From DATJIG01 sp050260515 (lineage in GTDB: Bacteria; Pseudomonadota; Alphaproteobacteria; SMXQ01), in the NCBI GenBank assembly GCA_050260515.1, contig JBLNCI010000016.1, positions 62,001 through 126,000 on the forward strand: 64,000 bases of DNA, read 5' to 3'. The notes under the pieces are model-generated. The model ran no database searches. It worked only from the letters and a program-made list of their open reading frames with translations, and was not told the origin of the DNA. Position numbers and translations under genes: made by a program. Positions within the stretch are counted from its first letter, which is position 1. Every line of letters begins with the position of its first letter. Positions 8,494 through 19,524 of the stretch are shown one piece after another.

Positions 8494-8898
8494 GTGAGGG
8501 CTTTTCGGCAGAGCGCTATCCGGGCAATCGCGACGCTGGTCGTGATAGTCGCCCTGCTGGGCGGTTTCGGTCTTGCACAACGCCTCGGCGCCGAGGAGTT
8601 CCTGTCGGTGCTCGACGACATGCCCCTGATGCCCGGGCTCACCGAGCAGCGCGATCAGGCCTCGGACTTCCAGACACCGGCGGGCCGTATCGTCGAAGGC
8701 ACCGCCACGGGGACGGTGGACGCCCGCGCCGTGACATCCTTCTATGACCAGACCCTGCCCGCGCTGGGGTGGACCCGGGAGGGCCCGGGGCGGTTCGTCC
8801 GCGAGCGTGAGCGGCTTGTCATCGCGGTCGCGCCGCGGAGCGGCAGCGTGACCGTCAGGTTCTCGCTCCACCCGCAGGCCACCGCGGCGGTCCGCTGA
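8494..8898 (+). CDS. Small membrane-anchored protein of unknown function
   Basis: Predicted 134-residue protein starting at a GTG eight bases after the mutM stop; a TTG at 8482 overlapping the mutM stop is an alternative. Residues about 7-25 (AIRAIATLVVIVALLGGFGL) form one membrane segment or signal anchor, followed by a periplasmic-type domain containing LPALGWTREGPGRFVRERE and a short basic C-terminus. The lone domain resembles small envelope proteins that follow mutM in other alphaproteobacteria, but I do not recognise a named family. The reading frame has the same codon bias as its neighbours, which supports a real gene. It probably shares a transcript with mutM. Confidence 0.6.
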   Translation: MRAFRQSAIRAIATLVVIVALLGGFGLAQRLGAEEFLSVLDDMPLMPGLTEQRDQASDFQTPAGRIVEGTATGTVDARAVTSFYDQTLPALGWTREGPGRFVRERERLVIAVAPRSGSVTVRFSLHPQATAAVR

Positions 8899-8977
8899 CG
8901 GCGGGCGGCCGAGAGCCTCGGGCCCCTTGGTTAACCGGTCGTTCCCAAGCGGGCCTTGGCCCTTCGGGCGGCGGCCA

Positions 8978-9006
8978 TTGACGCCGTAGGCAGTGCCGTC
9001 TATAAC
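8978..9006 (+). promoter_or_regulatory. Sigma-70-type promoter for rpsT
   Basis: TTGACG, a spacer of exactly 17 bases, then TATAAC, ending 52 bases before the rpsT ATG. This is the cleanest -35/-10 pair seen in the window and is placed as expected for a ribosomal protein gene. Confidence 0.75.
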
Positions 9007-9057
9007 CCGGCGCTCGCGCGGAAATCCCTGCGCTTCCATACCTCTCGGAACATTCCC

Positions 9058-9321
9058 ATGGCCAACATCGACTCCGCCAAGAAACGCGCCCGTCAGACCC
9101 CGAAGCGGACCGCGATCAACCGCGCCCGGATGACGCGCATCCGTACGCACGTGAAGGCGGTCGAGGAAGCGATCGCGGCTGGCAAGAAGTCCGAGGCTGC
9201 GGCCGCGCTCCGCGCCGCTCAGCCGGAGATGATGCGCGGCGCGACGAAGGGCATCGTTCACAAGCGCAATGTCTCGCGCAAGCTGTCGCGCCTCTCGGCG
9301 CGGATCAAGGCGCTGTCCTGA
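9058..9321 (+). CDS. rpsT: 30S ribosomal protein S20
   Basis: Small basic protein that binds 16S rRNA helices in the body of the 30S subunit. It has 87 residues, the normal length. It begins MANIDSAKKRARQTPKR and contains the family stretch RTHVKAVEEAIAAGKK and GIVHKRNVSRKLSRLSARI. The ATG at 9058 is chosen because the family always starts MAN. It is monocistronic by appearance: a good promoter lies 52 bases upstream and an intrinsic terminator follows about 40 bases downstream. Confidence 0.97.
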   Translation: MANIDSAKKRARQTPKRTAINRARMTRIRTHVKAVEEAIAAGKKSEAAAALRAAQPEMMRGATKGIVHKRNVSRKLSRLSARIKALS

Positions 9322-9360
9322 TTTCGAGGCGCGCGGTCGCAAACCGCGCCACGGGAACCG

Positions 9361-9394
9361 AACGCCGACGCATTGCGTCGGCGTTTTCGTTTTT
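9361..9394 (+). terminator. Intrinsic terminator after rpsT
   Basis: AACGCCGAC, loop GCATTGC, GTCGGCGTT, then TTCGTTTTT: a nine-base-pair perfect stem followed by a T-rich tail, 40 bases after the rpsT stop. Confidence 0.85.
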
Positions 9395-9817
9395 GCGACC
9401 ACAATACGTTGATGACCGCGAAAGGATCGCTGACGACGTAAATCTACGCGTATCTTTCGTGATGTCGTCGCCAGTGTCGCACGAATATTTTTTCAACGGA
9501 AAAACGCGACGCCATTCGATAAAAATTTGCGAGTCGCGAGATTGAGTCATGTTGCGGACTCCCGGACGCGCAGGTAACGTCTTCACTGCGCGGCCAACAT
9601 CGACCGCTCTGCGGTATCCGAGTTGGTCGTCTCTTCGACAATCGGAGTTTGCGTGACGATTTCCTCTTCGGAGTTGCCGAATCGTCCCGCATGACGTGTC
9701 GAAGTTCGCCGGTGGGCTGACCGACGAGCGGGAGAGTGGTGGAGATCGCGAGATCGCCGCCGGTGGGTTTGACGACGACGCGACGCACGCGTCGCGAGGT
9801 ATGGGGGGGGAAGGGGC
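9395..9817. other. Long non-coding interval before the rhodanese-dnaA pair
   Basis: About 420 bases without a convincing gene. The first half is clearly more A/T-rich than the surroundings (for example GAATATTTTTTCAACGG near 9482-9498, which contains the short inverted repeat TTTTTC-AACG-GAAAAA). This interval sits next to dnaA, so it was searched for the origin. No TTATCCACA-type DnaA box cluster was seen by eye. A promoter for the rhodanese-dnaA transcript probably lies here, but I could not place it. Confidence 0.4.
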
Positions 9818-10285
9818 ATGGCAGGCGGATCGGAGCGCACTCCGACCGAAAAGGCCGTTAACCCCGGCGAAGGCTACGCGGGGGACGTCGCGCCGAAGCA
9901 GGCGTGGCAGATTCTCGCCGAAGAGCCCGACGCGATTCTGGTCGACGTCCGTACGCAACCCGAGTGGGTGTTCGTCGGCATTCCCGACTTGAGCACCGTC
10001 GGCAAGCGGCCGGCGTTCATTCCTTGGCAGGTCTACCCGACGATGGCGCAGAACCCGGAGTTTCTTCGCCAGATCGCCGCGGCGGGAGCGAAGCAGGATC
10101 GACCGGTCCTGTTCTTGTGTCGGTCGGGCGGTCGTTCGCGCGCCGCCGCCATCGCGGCTACGGGCCAGGGCTTCACCCGCGCCTACAACATCATCGGTGG
10201 GTTTGAGGGGCCGTTGGACGCGACCCGTCACCGCGGCGCCGCTGGCGGCTGGAAGGCCGACGGGCTGCCGTGGCTGCAGGATTGA
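9818..10285 (+). CDS. Rhodanese-domain sulfurtransferase
   Basis: Single-domain rhodanese-like protein of 155 residues, cytoplasmic, with the predicted persulfide cysteine in the loop LFLCRSGGRSRAAA. The first strand ILVDVRTQPEWVFVGIPDL is typical, and FIPWQVYP replaces the usual stretch before the second half. Acceptor and donor cannot be inferred. A strong purine-rich ribosome site (GGGGGGGAAGGGGC) precedes the ATG. Its stop lies 15 bases before the dnaA start, so it is likely cotranscribed with dnaA, an uncommon partner for the initiator gene. Confidence 0.88.
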   Translation: MAGGSERTPTEKAVNPGEGYAGDVAPKQAWQILAEEPDAILVDVRTQPEWVFVGIPDLSTVGKRPAFIPWQVYPTMAQNPEFLRQIAAAGAKQDRPVLFLCRSGGRSRAAAIAATGQGFTRAYNIIGGFEGPLDATRHRGAAGGWKADGLPWLQD

Positions 10286-10299
10286 GGGACGTGGCGTTG

Positions 10300-11697
10300 A
10301 TGCAGGGGGGGAACGGTTCCGTGCGGACCGGCCAGTGGGAGAAGGTGCTGAGCACCTTGAAGGCGGAACTCGGGGAAGCCGTGTTCAAGAGCTGGCTGAA
10401 GCCGCTGGCTCTGGCTCGCACGGAAGGACCCGAGGTCGTCATCGCTGCACCCACGCGCTTCATGCGCGACTGGGTCGAGCGGCACTACCTGGAGCGCATG
10501 CGGGCGCTGTGGACAAGCATCGACCCGTCGGTGCGCGCGCTCGAGGTGCGGGTCGTGCGGACGCCGGCGCCGCGTGTCAGCGCGCCACGACCGCAAGCGG
10601 TGCCGCTCGATGCTTCCGCGGGCGCCAAGGCCGCCGCGGCCCCCGGCGTCGCCGACACGGAGGAGCGCATCGACATCGGAGCGGCCCTCGATCCGCGCTT
10701 CACGTTCGACAATTTCGTCATCGGCAAGTCGAACGAGTTCGCCTATGCGGCGGCGCGCCGCGTCGCCGAGGCGACGGTCGTGCCGTTCAATCCGCTGTTC
10801 CTGTATGGCGGCGTCGGCCTGGGCAAGACCCACCTGATGCACGCGATCGCGTGGCATATCCGCGAGAAGCACCCGAACCGCAAGGTGCTGTACCTCTCGG
10901 CCGAGAAGTTCATGTACCAGTTCATCCGCGCGTTGCGCTTCCGCGACACGATGGCGTTCAAGGAGCAGTTCCGGACGGTCGACGTGCTGATGATCGACGA
11001 CGTCCAGTTCATCTCCGGCCGCGACTCGACGCAGGAAGAATTCTTCCACACCTTCAACGCGCTGGTTGACCAGAACCGCCAGATCGTGATCTCGGCCGAC
11101 AAGTCGCCGTCCGACCTTGAGGGCATGGAGGAGCGCATGCGCTCCCGCCTCGGCTGGGGGCTCGTCGCCGATATCCACCAGACCGACTATGAGCTGCGGC
11201 TGTCGATCCTCCAGGCAAAGGCCGAGCGCCTGAACGCCACCGTCATGCCGAAGGTGCTGGAGTTCCTCGCCCACAAGATCACCTCGAATGTCCGCGAGCT
11301 CGAGGGGGCGCTTAACCGCGTCGTCGCCCACGCACAGCTCGTCGGCCGCGAGATCTCGCTCGAGACCACGCAGGAGGTTCTCCATGACCTGCTGCGCGCC
11401 AACGACCGCCGGGTCACCATCGAGGAAATCCAGAAGCGGGTCGCCGAGCACTTCAACATCCGGATCGCCGACATGCACTCGGCCCGGCGCGCCCGCGCCG
11501 TCGCCCGGCCGCGGCAGGTCGCGATGTACCTCGCCAAGCAACTGACCTCGCGGTCTCTGCCGGAGATCGGCCGCAAGTTCGGCGGCCGCGACCACACCAC
11601 GGTCATGCACGCGGTGCGCAAGATCGAGGAGCTCCGCGCGAAGGATGCGTCCTTCGCCGAGGACGTCGATCTGCTGCGCCGGATGCTCGAAACCTGA
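10300..11697 (+). CDS. dnaA: Chromosomal replication initiator DnaA
   Basis: AAA+ ATPase that binds DnaA boxes and opens the origin. It has 465 residues. Domain I is QWEKVLSTLKAELGEAVFKSW in part; domain II is a short alanine/proline linker near 85-120; domain III has Walker A GGVGLGKT near 170-177 and Walker B MIDDVQF near 231-237. Domain IV ends with the DNA-binding signature RPRQVAMYLAKQL and GRDHTTVMHAVRKIE. The ATG at 10300 is chosen; a TTG three bases before it and a GTG at 10291 are possible, since GAGG lies just upstream. A GC-rich hairpin without a T-run (11705-11725) follows the stop. Confidence 0.97.
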   Translation: MQGGNGSVRTGQWEKVLSTLKAELGEAVFKSWLKPLALARTEGPEVVIAAPTRFMRDWVERHYLERMRALWTSIDPSVRALEVRVVRTPAPRVSAPRPQAVPLDASAGAKAAAAPGVADTEERIDIGAALDPRFTFDNFVIGKSNEFAYAAARRVAEATVVPFNPLFLYGGVGLGKTHLMHAIAWHIREKHPNRKVLYLSAEKFMYQFIRALRFRDTMAFKEQFRTVDVLMIDDVQFISGRDSTQEEFFHTFNALVDQNRQIVISADKSPSDLEGMEERMRSRLGWGLVADIHQTDYELRLSILQAKAERLNATVMPKVLEFLAHKITSNVRELEGALNRVVAHAQLVGREISLETTQEVLHDLLRANDRRVTIEEIQKRVAEHFNIRIADMHSARRARAVARPRQVAMYLAKQLTSRSLPEIGRKFGGRDHTTVMHAVRKIEELRAKDASFAEDVDLLRRMLET

Positions 11698-12013
11698 GCT
11701 TCCCGGGGCGCTGCACCGGCGCCCCCGAGCGCCCGAGGCACCCGCCCTGTCGGCCAGTCTCCGGCATCTTCAAAGACGCTGATTTCCGCCGCTTTTTCGG
11801 GCGTTTTTTCGCGTCCGGAGAAAGCGAAAAAACTACTGCATTTCTCGGGGCTTGCTATACTCCAAAGACACCGGAGAACCGGTCCGCAAGCGCCGCTCGC
11901 GAGCGGCTGCGGAACGGCTTCCGCGGGTGGAGAACGTCCCGAACGGGGACCCGTCTGAGCGCCTTCCCAGCGCACAAGAGGCCCGAAGCCCACGCACTGC
12001 CAGAGCTGACATC
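11698..12013. other. dnaA-dnaN intergenic region with inverted repeat and possible promoter
   Basis: A gap of 316 bases. It holds a GC-rich hairpin at about 11705-11725 (GGGGCGC/GCGCCCC), a perfect nine-base inverted repeat TTTTTTCGC (11804-11812) and GCGAAAAAA (11824-11832), and a TATACT at 11856-11861 that could be the -10 of a dnaN promoter, although no good -35 is visible. No consensus DnaA boxes were found here. The A/T tracts make it a weak candidate for an unwinding or regulator-binding site. Confidence 0.45.
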
Positions 12014-13129
12014 ATGAAAGTCACCATCGAGCGCGCCCAGCTCCTCAAGTCCCTCGGTCATGTCCAGAGCGTCGTCGAGCGACGCAACACCATTCCGATC
12101 CTCGCCAACGTCCTGATCGACGCGAAGGACGGTCGGCTCCAGCTCACGGCGACCGACATGGATCTCGCCCTCGCCGAAGCGGTCGAGTGCGCGGTGGCGC
12201 AAGGGGGCGCGACGACGGCCCCGGCGCACACGCTGTACGACATCGCCCGCAAGCTGCCGGAGGGCGCGCAGGTCGAGCTGGCGACGAAGCCCGGGGCGAC
12301 GGCGGTCACGGTGCGTTCGGGGCGGTCGACGTTCACGCTGCAGGCGCTGCCCGAGTCTGATTTCCCGGCGACGTCGAAGGACAAGTTGCCGCACACGTTC
12401 ACGTTGGCGGCGGACTCCCTCAAGGCGCTCATCGACCACACGCGGTTCGCGATCTCCACCGAGGAAACGCGCTATTACCTGAACGGCATCTATCTTCACG
12501 CCGCGACCGAGGACGGCGGGCTGCTGCGGGCTGTCGCCACTGACGGTCATCGTCTCGCGCGGTTCCAGGTTCCGCTGCCTAAGGGCGCGGGCAACATCCC
12601 TGGCGTGATTGTGCCGCGCAAGGCGGTGAACGAGCTCCGTAAGCTTCTCGACGAGACGACCGGCACGGTCGAGGTGGGGCTGTCGGAGACGAAGATCCGT
12701 TTTGCCTTCGACGACGTGACGCTGACATCGAAGCTGATCGACGGCACGTTCCCCGACTACGAGCGGGTCATCCCGACCGGCAACGACAAGGTCATGGAAG
12801 TGGCGTGCAAGGCGTTCTCGGACGCCGTGGATCGCGTGTCGACGATCTCGACCGAGAAGTCGCGCGCGGTGAAGATGGCGCTGGCCAAGGGCATGATCAC
12901 GCTTTCCGCGACCAGTCTCGAACAGGGCAGCGCAACCGAGGAGCTCGAGGTCAGCTTCGGCGCATCGCCCATGGAGATCGGCTTCAATGCCCGGTATCTC
13001 CTCGACATCACCTCGCAGATCGAGGGCGACAACGTGCAGTTCGCCTTCGCCGACGCCGCATCGCCGACCCTGGTGCGCGACGGCGAGGATGCGAACGCGC
13101 TGTACGTCCTGATGCCGATGCGCGTGTGA
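12014..13129 (+). CDS. dnaN: DNA polymerase III beta subunit (sliding clamp)
   Basis: Ring-shaped processivity clamp for DNA polymerase III, also the landing pad for Hda and repair polymerases. It has 371 residues, family length. The start MKVTIERAQLLKSLGHVQSV is the family N-terminus, with the motif ERRNTIPILANVLI next; the frame is open further upstream but without similarity. ISTEETRYYLNGIYLH, ATDGHRLAR and the C-terminal ALYVLMPMRV, part of the peptide-binding pocket, are all present. It lies between dnaA and recF in the classic replication block. Confidence 0.98.
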   Translation: MKVTIERAQLLKSLGHVQSVVERRNTIPILANVLIDAKDGRLQLTATDMDLALAEAVECAVAQGGATTAPAHTLYDIARKLPEGAQVELATKPGATAVTVRSGRSTFTLQALPESDFPATSKDKLPHTFTLAADSLKALIDHTRFAISTEETRYYLNGIYLHAATEDGGLLRAVATDGHRLARFQVPLPKGAGNIPGVIVPRKAVNELRKLLDETTGTVEVGLSETKIRFAFDDVTLTSKLIDGTFPDYERVIPTGNDKVMEVACKAFSDAVDRVSTISTEKSRAVKMALAKGMITLSATSLEQGSATEELEVSFGASPMEIGFNARYLLDITSQIEGDNVQFAFADAASPTLVRDGEDANALYVLMPMRV

Positions 13130-13134
13130 GGTCA

Positions 13135-14310
13135 ATGACGGCGCGCGTCCGTACCCGGTGGCGTGAGGATGCGGCTGTCGCGTCGCAGTCCCGCTACGCG
13201 GTGCGGCGACTCGCGCTGACCGATTACCGCTGCTATCCGCGGCTCCGGCTCGAGGTCGACGAGCGTCCGGTGGTGCTCTACGGCGCCAACGGGGCGGGCA
13301 AGACCAATCTGCTGGAGGCGCTGTCATTCCTCGCCCCGGGGCGCGGCCTCCGCGGCGCCAACCTGGGCGAGGTCGACCGCTTCGGCGGCGGACCCTGGGC
13401 GGTGGCGGCGAGCATTTCGGCCCCGGGCGGCGACATCGACATCGGCACCGGCCGCACTTCCGGCGACGAGAAGACCGACAAGCGCGCGGTCCGCGTCAAC
13501 GGCGCCGCGGCCCCCACGGCAGCGGAGCTTGCGGAGCGGCTCGCCGTGGTGTGGCTCACCCCCGCGATGGATCGCCTGTTCCTCGATTCGCCGTCCGCGC
13601 GGCGCAAGTTTCTCGACCGGCTCGTGTTCGCGTTCGATCCCGCGCACGCGACGCGGGTCAATTCCTACGAGCGGGCGCTGCGCGAGCGCGCGCGCCTCCT
13701 GCGCGATCGTGTCGCGGACGACGCGTGGCTCTCCGCCCTCGAAACGCAGATGGCCGAACGCGGCGTCGCGGTCGCCGCCGCGCGAATCGCCATGGCGGAA
13801 GCGCTCAACGCCACTGCTGCCGCCCGCGAGGGCGCGTTCCCTGTCGCGACGATGGCGCTGGTCGGCTCGGTCGAGGAGTGGCTCGGCGAGGGGCCGGCGC
13901 TCGCCGCGGAAGACCGATTCCGCGAGGCGCTCCGCGCCTCGCGCGGCGAGGACACGATCGCCGGCGGCGCCGCCATAGGCCCGCACCGATCCGACATCGT
14001 CGTTCGCCACCGCGCCCGCGGCACGCCGGCCGATCTGATGTCGACCGGCGAGCAGAAGACACTGCTCCTCGGGCTCGTCCTCGCCCACGCCCGGCTGATC
14101 GCCGACGAGCGCGGCGCCGCGCCGCTGTTGCTGCTCGACGAGGTGGCCGCTCACCTGGACGACCGCCACCGGCAGGCCCTCTATGGCGAGATCCGTGCGC
14201 TGGGCGCACAGGTGTGGCTCACCGGCACCGATGCTGCCCTTTTCACCGGCCTCCAGGAGGAGGCCCAGTTCTTCGCCGTCGCCGATGCGACGCTGACGGC
14301 GGCCAACTGA
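13135..14310 (+). CDS. recF: DNA replication and repair protein RecF
   Basis: SMC-like ATPase that helps load RecA at gaps through the RecFOR route. It has 391 residues. Walker A is GANGAGKTN at 50-58, the ABC-type signature is MSTGEQKTLLLG, and Walker B is LLLLDEVAAHLD. The ATG at 13135 lies five bases after the dnaN stop. About 20 residues precede the conserved RLALTDYRCYPRL, slightly longer than usual, so an internal start cannot be excluded. It is probably cotranscribed with dnaN and gyrB. Confidence 0.96.
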   Translation: MTARVRTRWREDAAVASQSRYAVRRLALTDYRCYPRLRLEVDERPVVLYGANGAGKTNLLEALSFLAPGRGLRGANLGEVDRFGGGPWAVAASISAPGGDIDIGTGRTSGDEKTDKRAVRVNGAAAPTAAELAERLAVVWLTPAMDRLFLDSPSARRKFLDRLVFAFDPAHATRVNSYERALRERARLLRDRVADDAWLSALETQMAERGVAVAAARIAMAEALNATAAAREGAFPVATMALVGSVEEWLGEGPALAAEDRFREALRASRGEDTIAGGAAIGPHRSDIVVRHRARGTPADLMSTGEQKTLLLGLVLAHARLIADERGAAPLLLLDEVAAHLDDRHRQALYGEIRALGAQVWLTGTDAALFTGLQEEAQFFAVADATLTAAN

Positions 14311-14330
14311 ACGCAAGCCTGGACACGACG

Positions 14331-16784
<2,454 letters not shown>

Positions 16785-16869
16785 AGGAGTGCCTGGCACC
16801 AAAGCCTGTGGTCTGCCGCGCGGCGCCGGTCGCCTTACCGCCGCCACAATGGCCCAGTAACGCCGCGTC

Positions 16870-18792
16870 ATGACTCGCGAGAAAGAGCGCCGGCGCGGAG
16901 CCGATCGGGATCACCGCGACCGACCCCGTCTGTCCGGCAACGTCCGTTCGAAGAAGCAGAAGGGCCCCGCCCCCGCCCGGCGACGTGGTCTGTCGATCCT
17001 GAAATGGCTCACGGTGGCGCTGATCTGGATCGGCGTCGCGGTGTTCGCGTTCGTCGGCTGGTGCGCCTACGACCTGCCCGAGGCCGACAACATCCCGGCG
17101 CTGGCGCGCCGCCCGCAGGTGACGATCCTCGCCCAGGACGGCACCGTGGTGCTGCGGCTCGGCGAGCGCGCGGGGCCGGTGGTCTCCGCGCGCGAGTTGC
17201 CGCCGCACCTGATCCAGGCGGTCGTCGCCATCGAGGACCGCCGCTTCTTCCACCACTTCGGCATCGATCCGATCGGCATGGCGCGGGCCGCCTTCGTGAA
17301 CCTGCGCGAAGGGCACGTCGTGGCCGGCGGCTCGACCATCACCCAGCAGCTCGCGAAGAACCTGTTCCTGACCCCGGACCGCACGATCAAGCGCAAGGTG
17401 CAGGAGGCGCTGCTCGCGCTGCAGATCGAGAGCCGGTACAGCAAGGACGAGATCCTCACGCTGTATCTCAACCGCGTGTATCTCGGCGCCGGCACCTTCG
17501 GCATCTCGGCGGCGGCGCGGACCTATTTCGACAAGGACCCGCGCGAGCTCAACCTGATCGAGTCGGCGGTCATCGCCGGGCTCCTCAAGGCTCCGTCGCG
17601 TTTCTCGCCGGCGCGCGACGTCGATCTCGCCCGTCGCCGCGCGACGGTGGTGATCGCCCGTATGCACTACGACGGCTACCTCACCGACGCCGAGGCCCGC
17701 GCCGCACGAGAGGCGCCAATTCAGCTCGCGCGCCAGCCCGACAACGTCGGCCGCTACTTCGCCGACTGGGCGGTGGACGCGGTGAAGAGCTACATCGGCG
17801 GTCCGGGCCGCGACATCGTCGTCAAGACGACGCTCGATGTCGCCATGCAGAAAGCTGCCGAGGCCCGCATCAAGGGCATGCTCTCGGGCCCCGCCGCCAA
17901 GCTCGACGCGAGCCAGGCCGCGCTTGTCGCGATCGACCGCGACGGCGCCGTGCGCGCGATGGTCGGCGGCGCCGACTGGGGCGCGAGTCCCTTCAACCGC
18001 GCGACCCAGGCGCTGCGCCAGCCGGGGTCGGCGTTCAAGCTGTTCGTCTATCTCGCCGGACTCGAGGCGGGCTTGAGGCCCGACACCAACCTGCTCGACG
18101 AGCCGATCAAGATCGGCAACTTCAGTCCGCGGAACTTCGAGCGGCGCTTCCGCGGCGTAGTGACCGTCGAGGAGGCGTTCGCCGATTCCATCAACACCGT
18201 GGCAGTCCAGGTGCAACAGCGCGCCGGCATCGACAAGGTGATCCGGTGGGCGCAGCGTCTCGGCATTACCACGCCGATGAAGCGCGAGGCGGGGCTCGCC
18301 CTCGGCGCGAGCGAGGTGACGCTGCTCGAGCTCACCTCGGCGTACGTGCCGTTCGCCAATGGAGGCACCCCGGTGTGGCCCTACGGCGTCTCCGAGGTCA
18401 CCGACGAGGAGGGTCAGGTGCTCTATCGCCGCCTCGGCTCAGGCCCCGGCCTCAGCCTCGATCCGCGCTTGGTGTCGCAGATGAACCAATTGCTCGGGGC
18501 CGTGGTGGAATACGGGACCGGCAAGGCCGCCCAGCTCGACCGACGGGCCTACGGCAAAACCGGCACCAACGAGGGCTACCGCGATGCGTGGTTCGTCGGT
18601 TACAGCGACGGCATCACCGCCGGCGTGTGGTTCGGCAACGACGACGGCTCGTCGATGAAGAGCGTCACCGGCGGCAATCTGCCGGCGCGGACCTGGCAGC
18701 AGTTCATGACCGACGTCGAGAGGGCGCGTCCGAAGGTCGCGCCGCAGGCGCAGCGCTCACGCAGCTTCTGGGATTTCCTGTTCGGCCGCTGA
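16870..18792 (+). CDS. Class A penicillin-binding protein (PBP1A-type glycosyltransferase/transpeptidase)
   Basis: Bifunctional peptidoglycan synthase of 640 residues, anchored in the inner membrane with catalytic domains outside. A basic cytoplasmic tail is followed by one membrane helix near 43-64. The GT51 domain shows the catalytic glutamate at 122 in IEDRRFFHHFGID and GGSTITQQLAKNLFL at 153-167. The transpeptidase has the nucleophile in SAFK at 387-390, SIN at 440-442 and KTGT at 563-566. It lacks the large inserted domain of enterobacterial PBP1A and is closer to the compact PbpC/Pbp1-like proteins of alphaproteobacteria. It follows gyrB by 85 bases and converges on the YgjP-like gene with nine bases between. 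Confidence 0.93.
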   Translation: MTREKERRRGADRDHRDRPRLSGNVRSKKQKGPAPARRRGLSILKWLTVALIWIGVAVFAFVGWCAYDLPEADNIPALARRPQVTILAQDGTVVLRLGERAGPVVSARELPPHLIQAVVAIEDRRFFHHFGIDPIGMARAAFVNLREGHVVAGGSTITQQLAKNLFLTPDRTIKRKVQEALLALQIESRYSKDEILTLYLNRVYLGAGTFGISAAARTYFDKDPRELNLIESAVIAGLLKAPSRFSPARDVDLARRRATVVIARMHYDGYLTDAEARAAREAPIQLARQPDNVGRYFADWAVDAVKSYIGGPGRDIVVKTTLDVAMQKAAEARIKGMLSGPAAKLDASQAALVAIDRDGAVRAMVGGADWGASPFNRATQALRQPGSAFKLFVYLAGLEAGLRPDTNLLDEPIKIGNFSPRNFERRFRGVVTVEEAFADSINTVAVQVQQRAGIDKVIRWAQRLGITTPMKREAGLALGASEVTLLELTSAYVPFANGGTPVWPYGVSEVTDEEGQVLYRRLGSGPGLSLDPRLVSQMNQLLGAVVEYGTGKAAQLDRRAYGKTGTNEGYRDAWFVGYSDGITAGVWFGNDDGSSMKSVTGGNLPARTWQQFMTDVERARPKVAPQAQRSRSFWDFLFGR

Positions 18793-18801
18793 GCCGCGCG
18801 C

Positions 18802-19524
18802 TCAGCCGTGCCGCAGCAGGCGCACGCCGTGTTCCGAGAGCCACGCCTTGGCGCTGCCGTGGTCCGGCAGCAGCGCCTCGACCGTGCGCCAGAACTTCGG
18901 TCCGTGGTTCATCGCCACGAGATGAGCGACTTCGTGGGCGACCACGTAGGTGGCGACGTCCTCGGGCGCGAGCGCGAGCCTCCACGAGAACGACAGGCTT
19001 CCATCGGCGGCACAGCTTCCCCACCGCGTGCGCGAGTCGCGGACGCTGACCCGCCGCACGGCCTTGCCGAGCCGGCCCGCCATCGCCTGCGCGCGCTCGG
19101 CGAGCCGGGCCTTGGCCTCTGCCTTGAGCCAGGTGACCACGCGCAGCGCGACGCGCTCCTTGGAGCCGCCGACGAACAGCGACGGGCCGTCGCGGACCAC
19201 GGCGGCGCCGAGATCCGAGCGGTAGCGGATCACGAGCGGGGCCCCGAACAGCGTGAACCGGGCGCCGTCCTCGAAGCGCTCGCGCGGCGGCAGCGAGTCG
19301 AGCTTTTCCTTCATCCAGCGCGCCTTGGCGCGGACGAAGCGCAGACCTTCCGACATCGGCACCCACGTCGGCAGCACCAACACCGCGCGGTCGTTGGCGG
19401 CGTCGATGCGCAGGGTCATGCGGCGCGCGCGACGGTCGCGGCGGGTCAGGATCGGCACGTCGCGCCCATCGGCAGGGACGACCATCAAGGCTCGTTGATT
19501 GCTGCGGCGCGACGGTTTCTTCAC
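18802..19524 (-). CDS. YgjP-like zinc metallopeptidase (DUF45/M48 clan)
   Basis: Predicted zinc-dependent protease-like protein of 240 residues. The metal site is AHEVAHLVAMNHGPKFW (HExxH with a downstream histidine), and the adjacent SRTRWGSCAADGSLSFSWRL is the other signature of the family. The GTG at 19524 overlaps the stop of the upstream aldolase gene in a GTGA junction, so it is preferred; an ATG at 19485 would shorten the protein by 13 residues. Cellular substrate is unknown. It converges on the penicillin-binding protein gene with only nine bases between stops. Confidence 0.85.
   Translation of the reverse strand: MKKPSRRSNQRALMVVPADGRDVPILTRRDRRARRMTLRIDAANDRAVLVLPTWVPMSEGLRFVRAKARWMKEKLDSLPPRERFEDGARFTLFGAPLVIRYRSDLGAAVVRDGPSLFVGGSKERVALRVVTWLKAEAKARLAERAQAMAGRLGKAVRRVSVRDSRTRWGSCAADGSLSFSWRLALAPEDVATYVVAHEVAHLVAMNHGPKFWRTVEALLPDHGSAKAWLSEHGVRLLRHG

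Noticed and set aside
9395..9817. Replication origin next to dnaA
   Set aside because: No cluster of TTATCCACA-like boxes was visible. The A/T-rich patch alone is not enough to call an origin.
13551..14330. Upstream extension of the gyrB reading frame through recF
   Set aside because: The extension overlaps recF in another frame, is Arg/Pro-rich shadow sequence, and gyrB similarity begins only after 14331.
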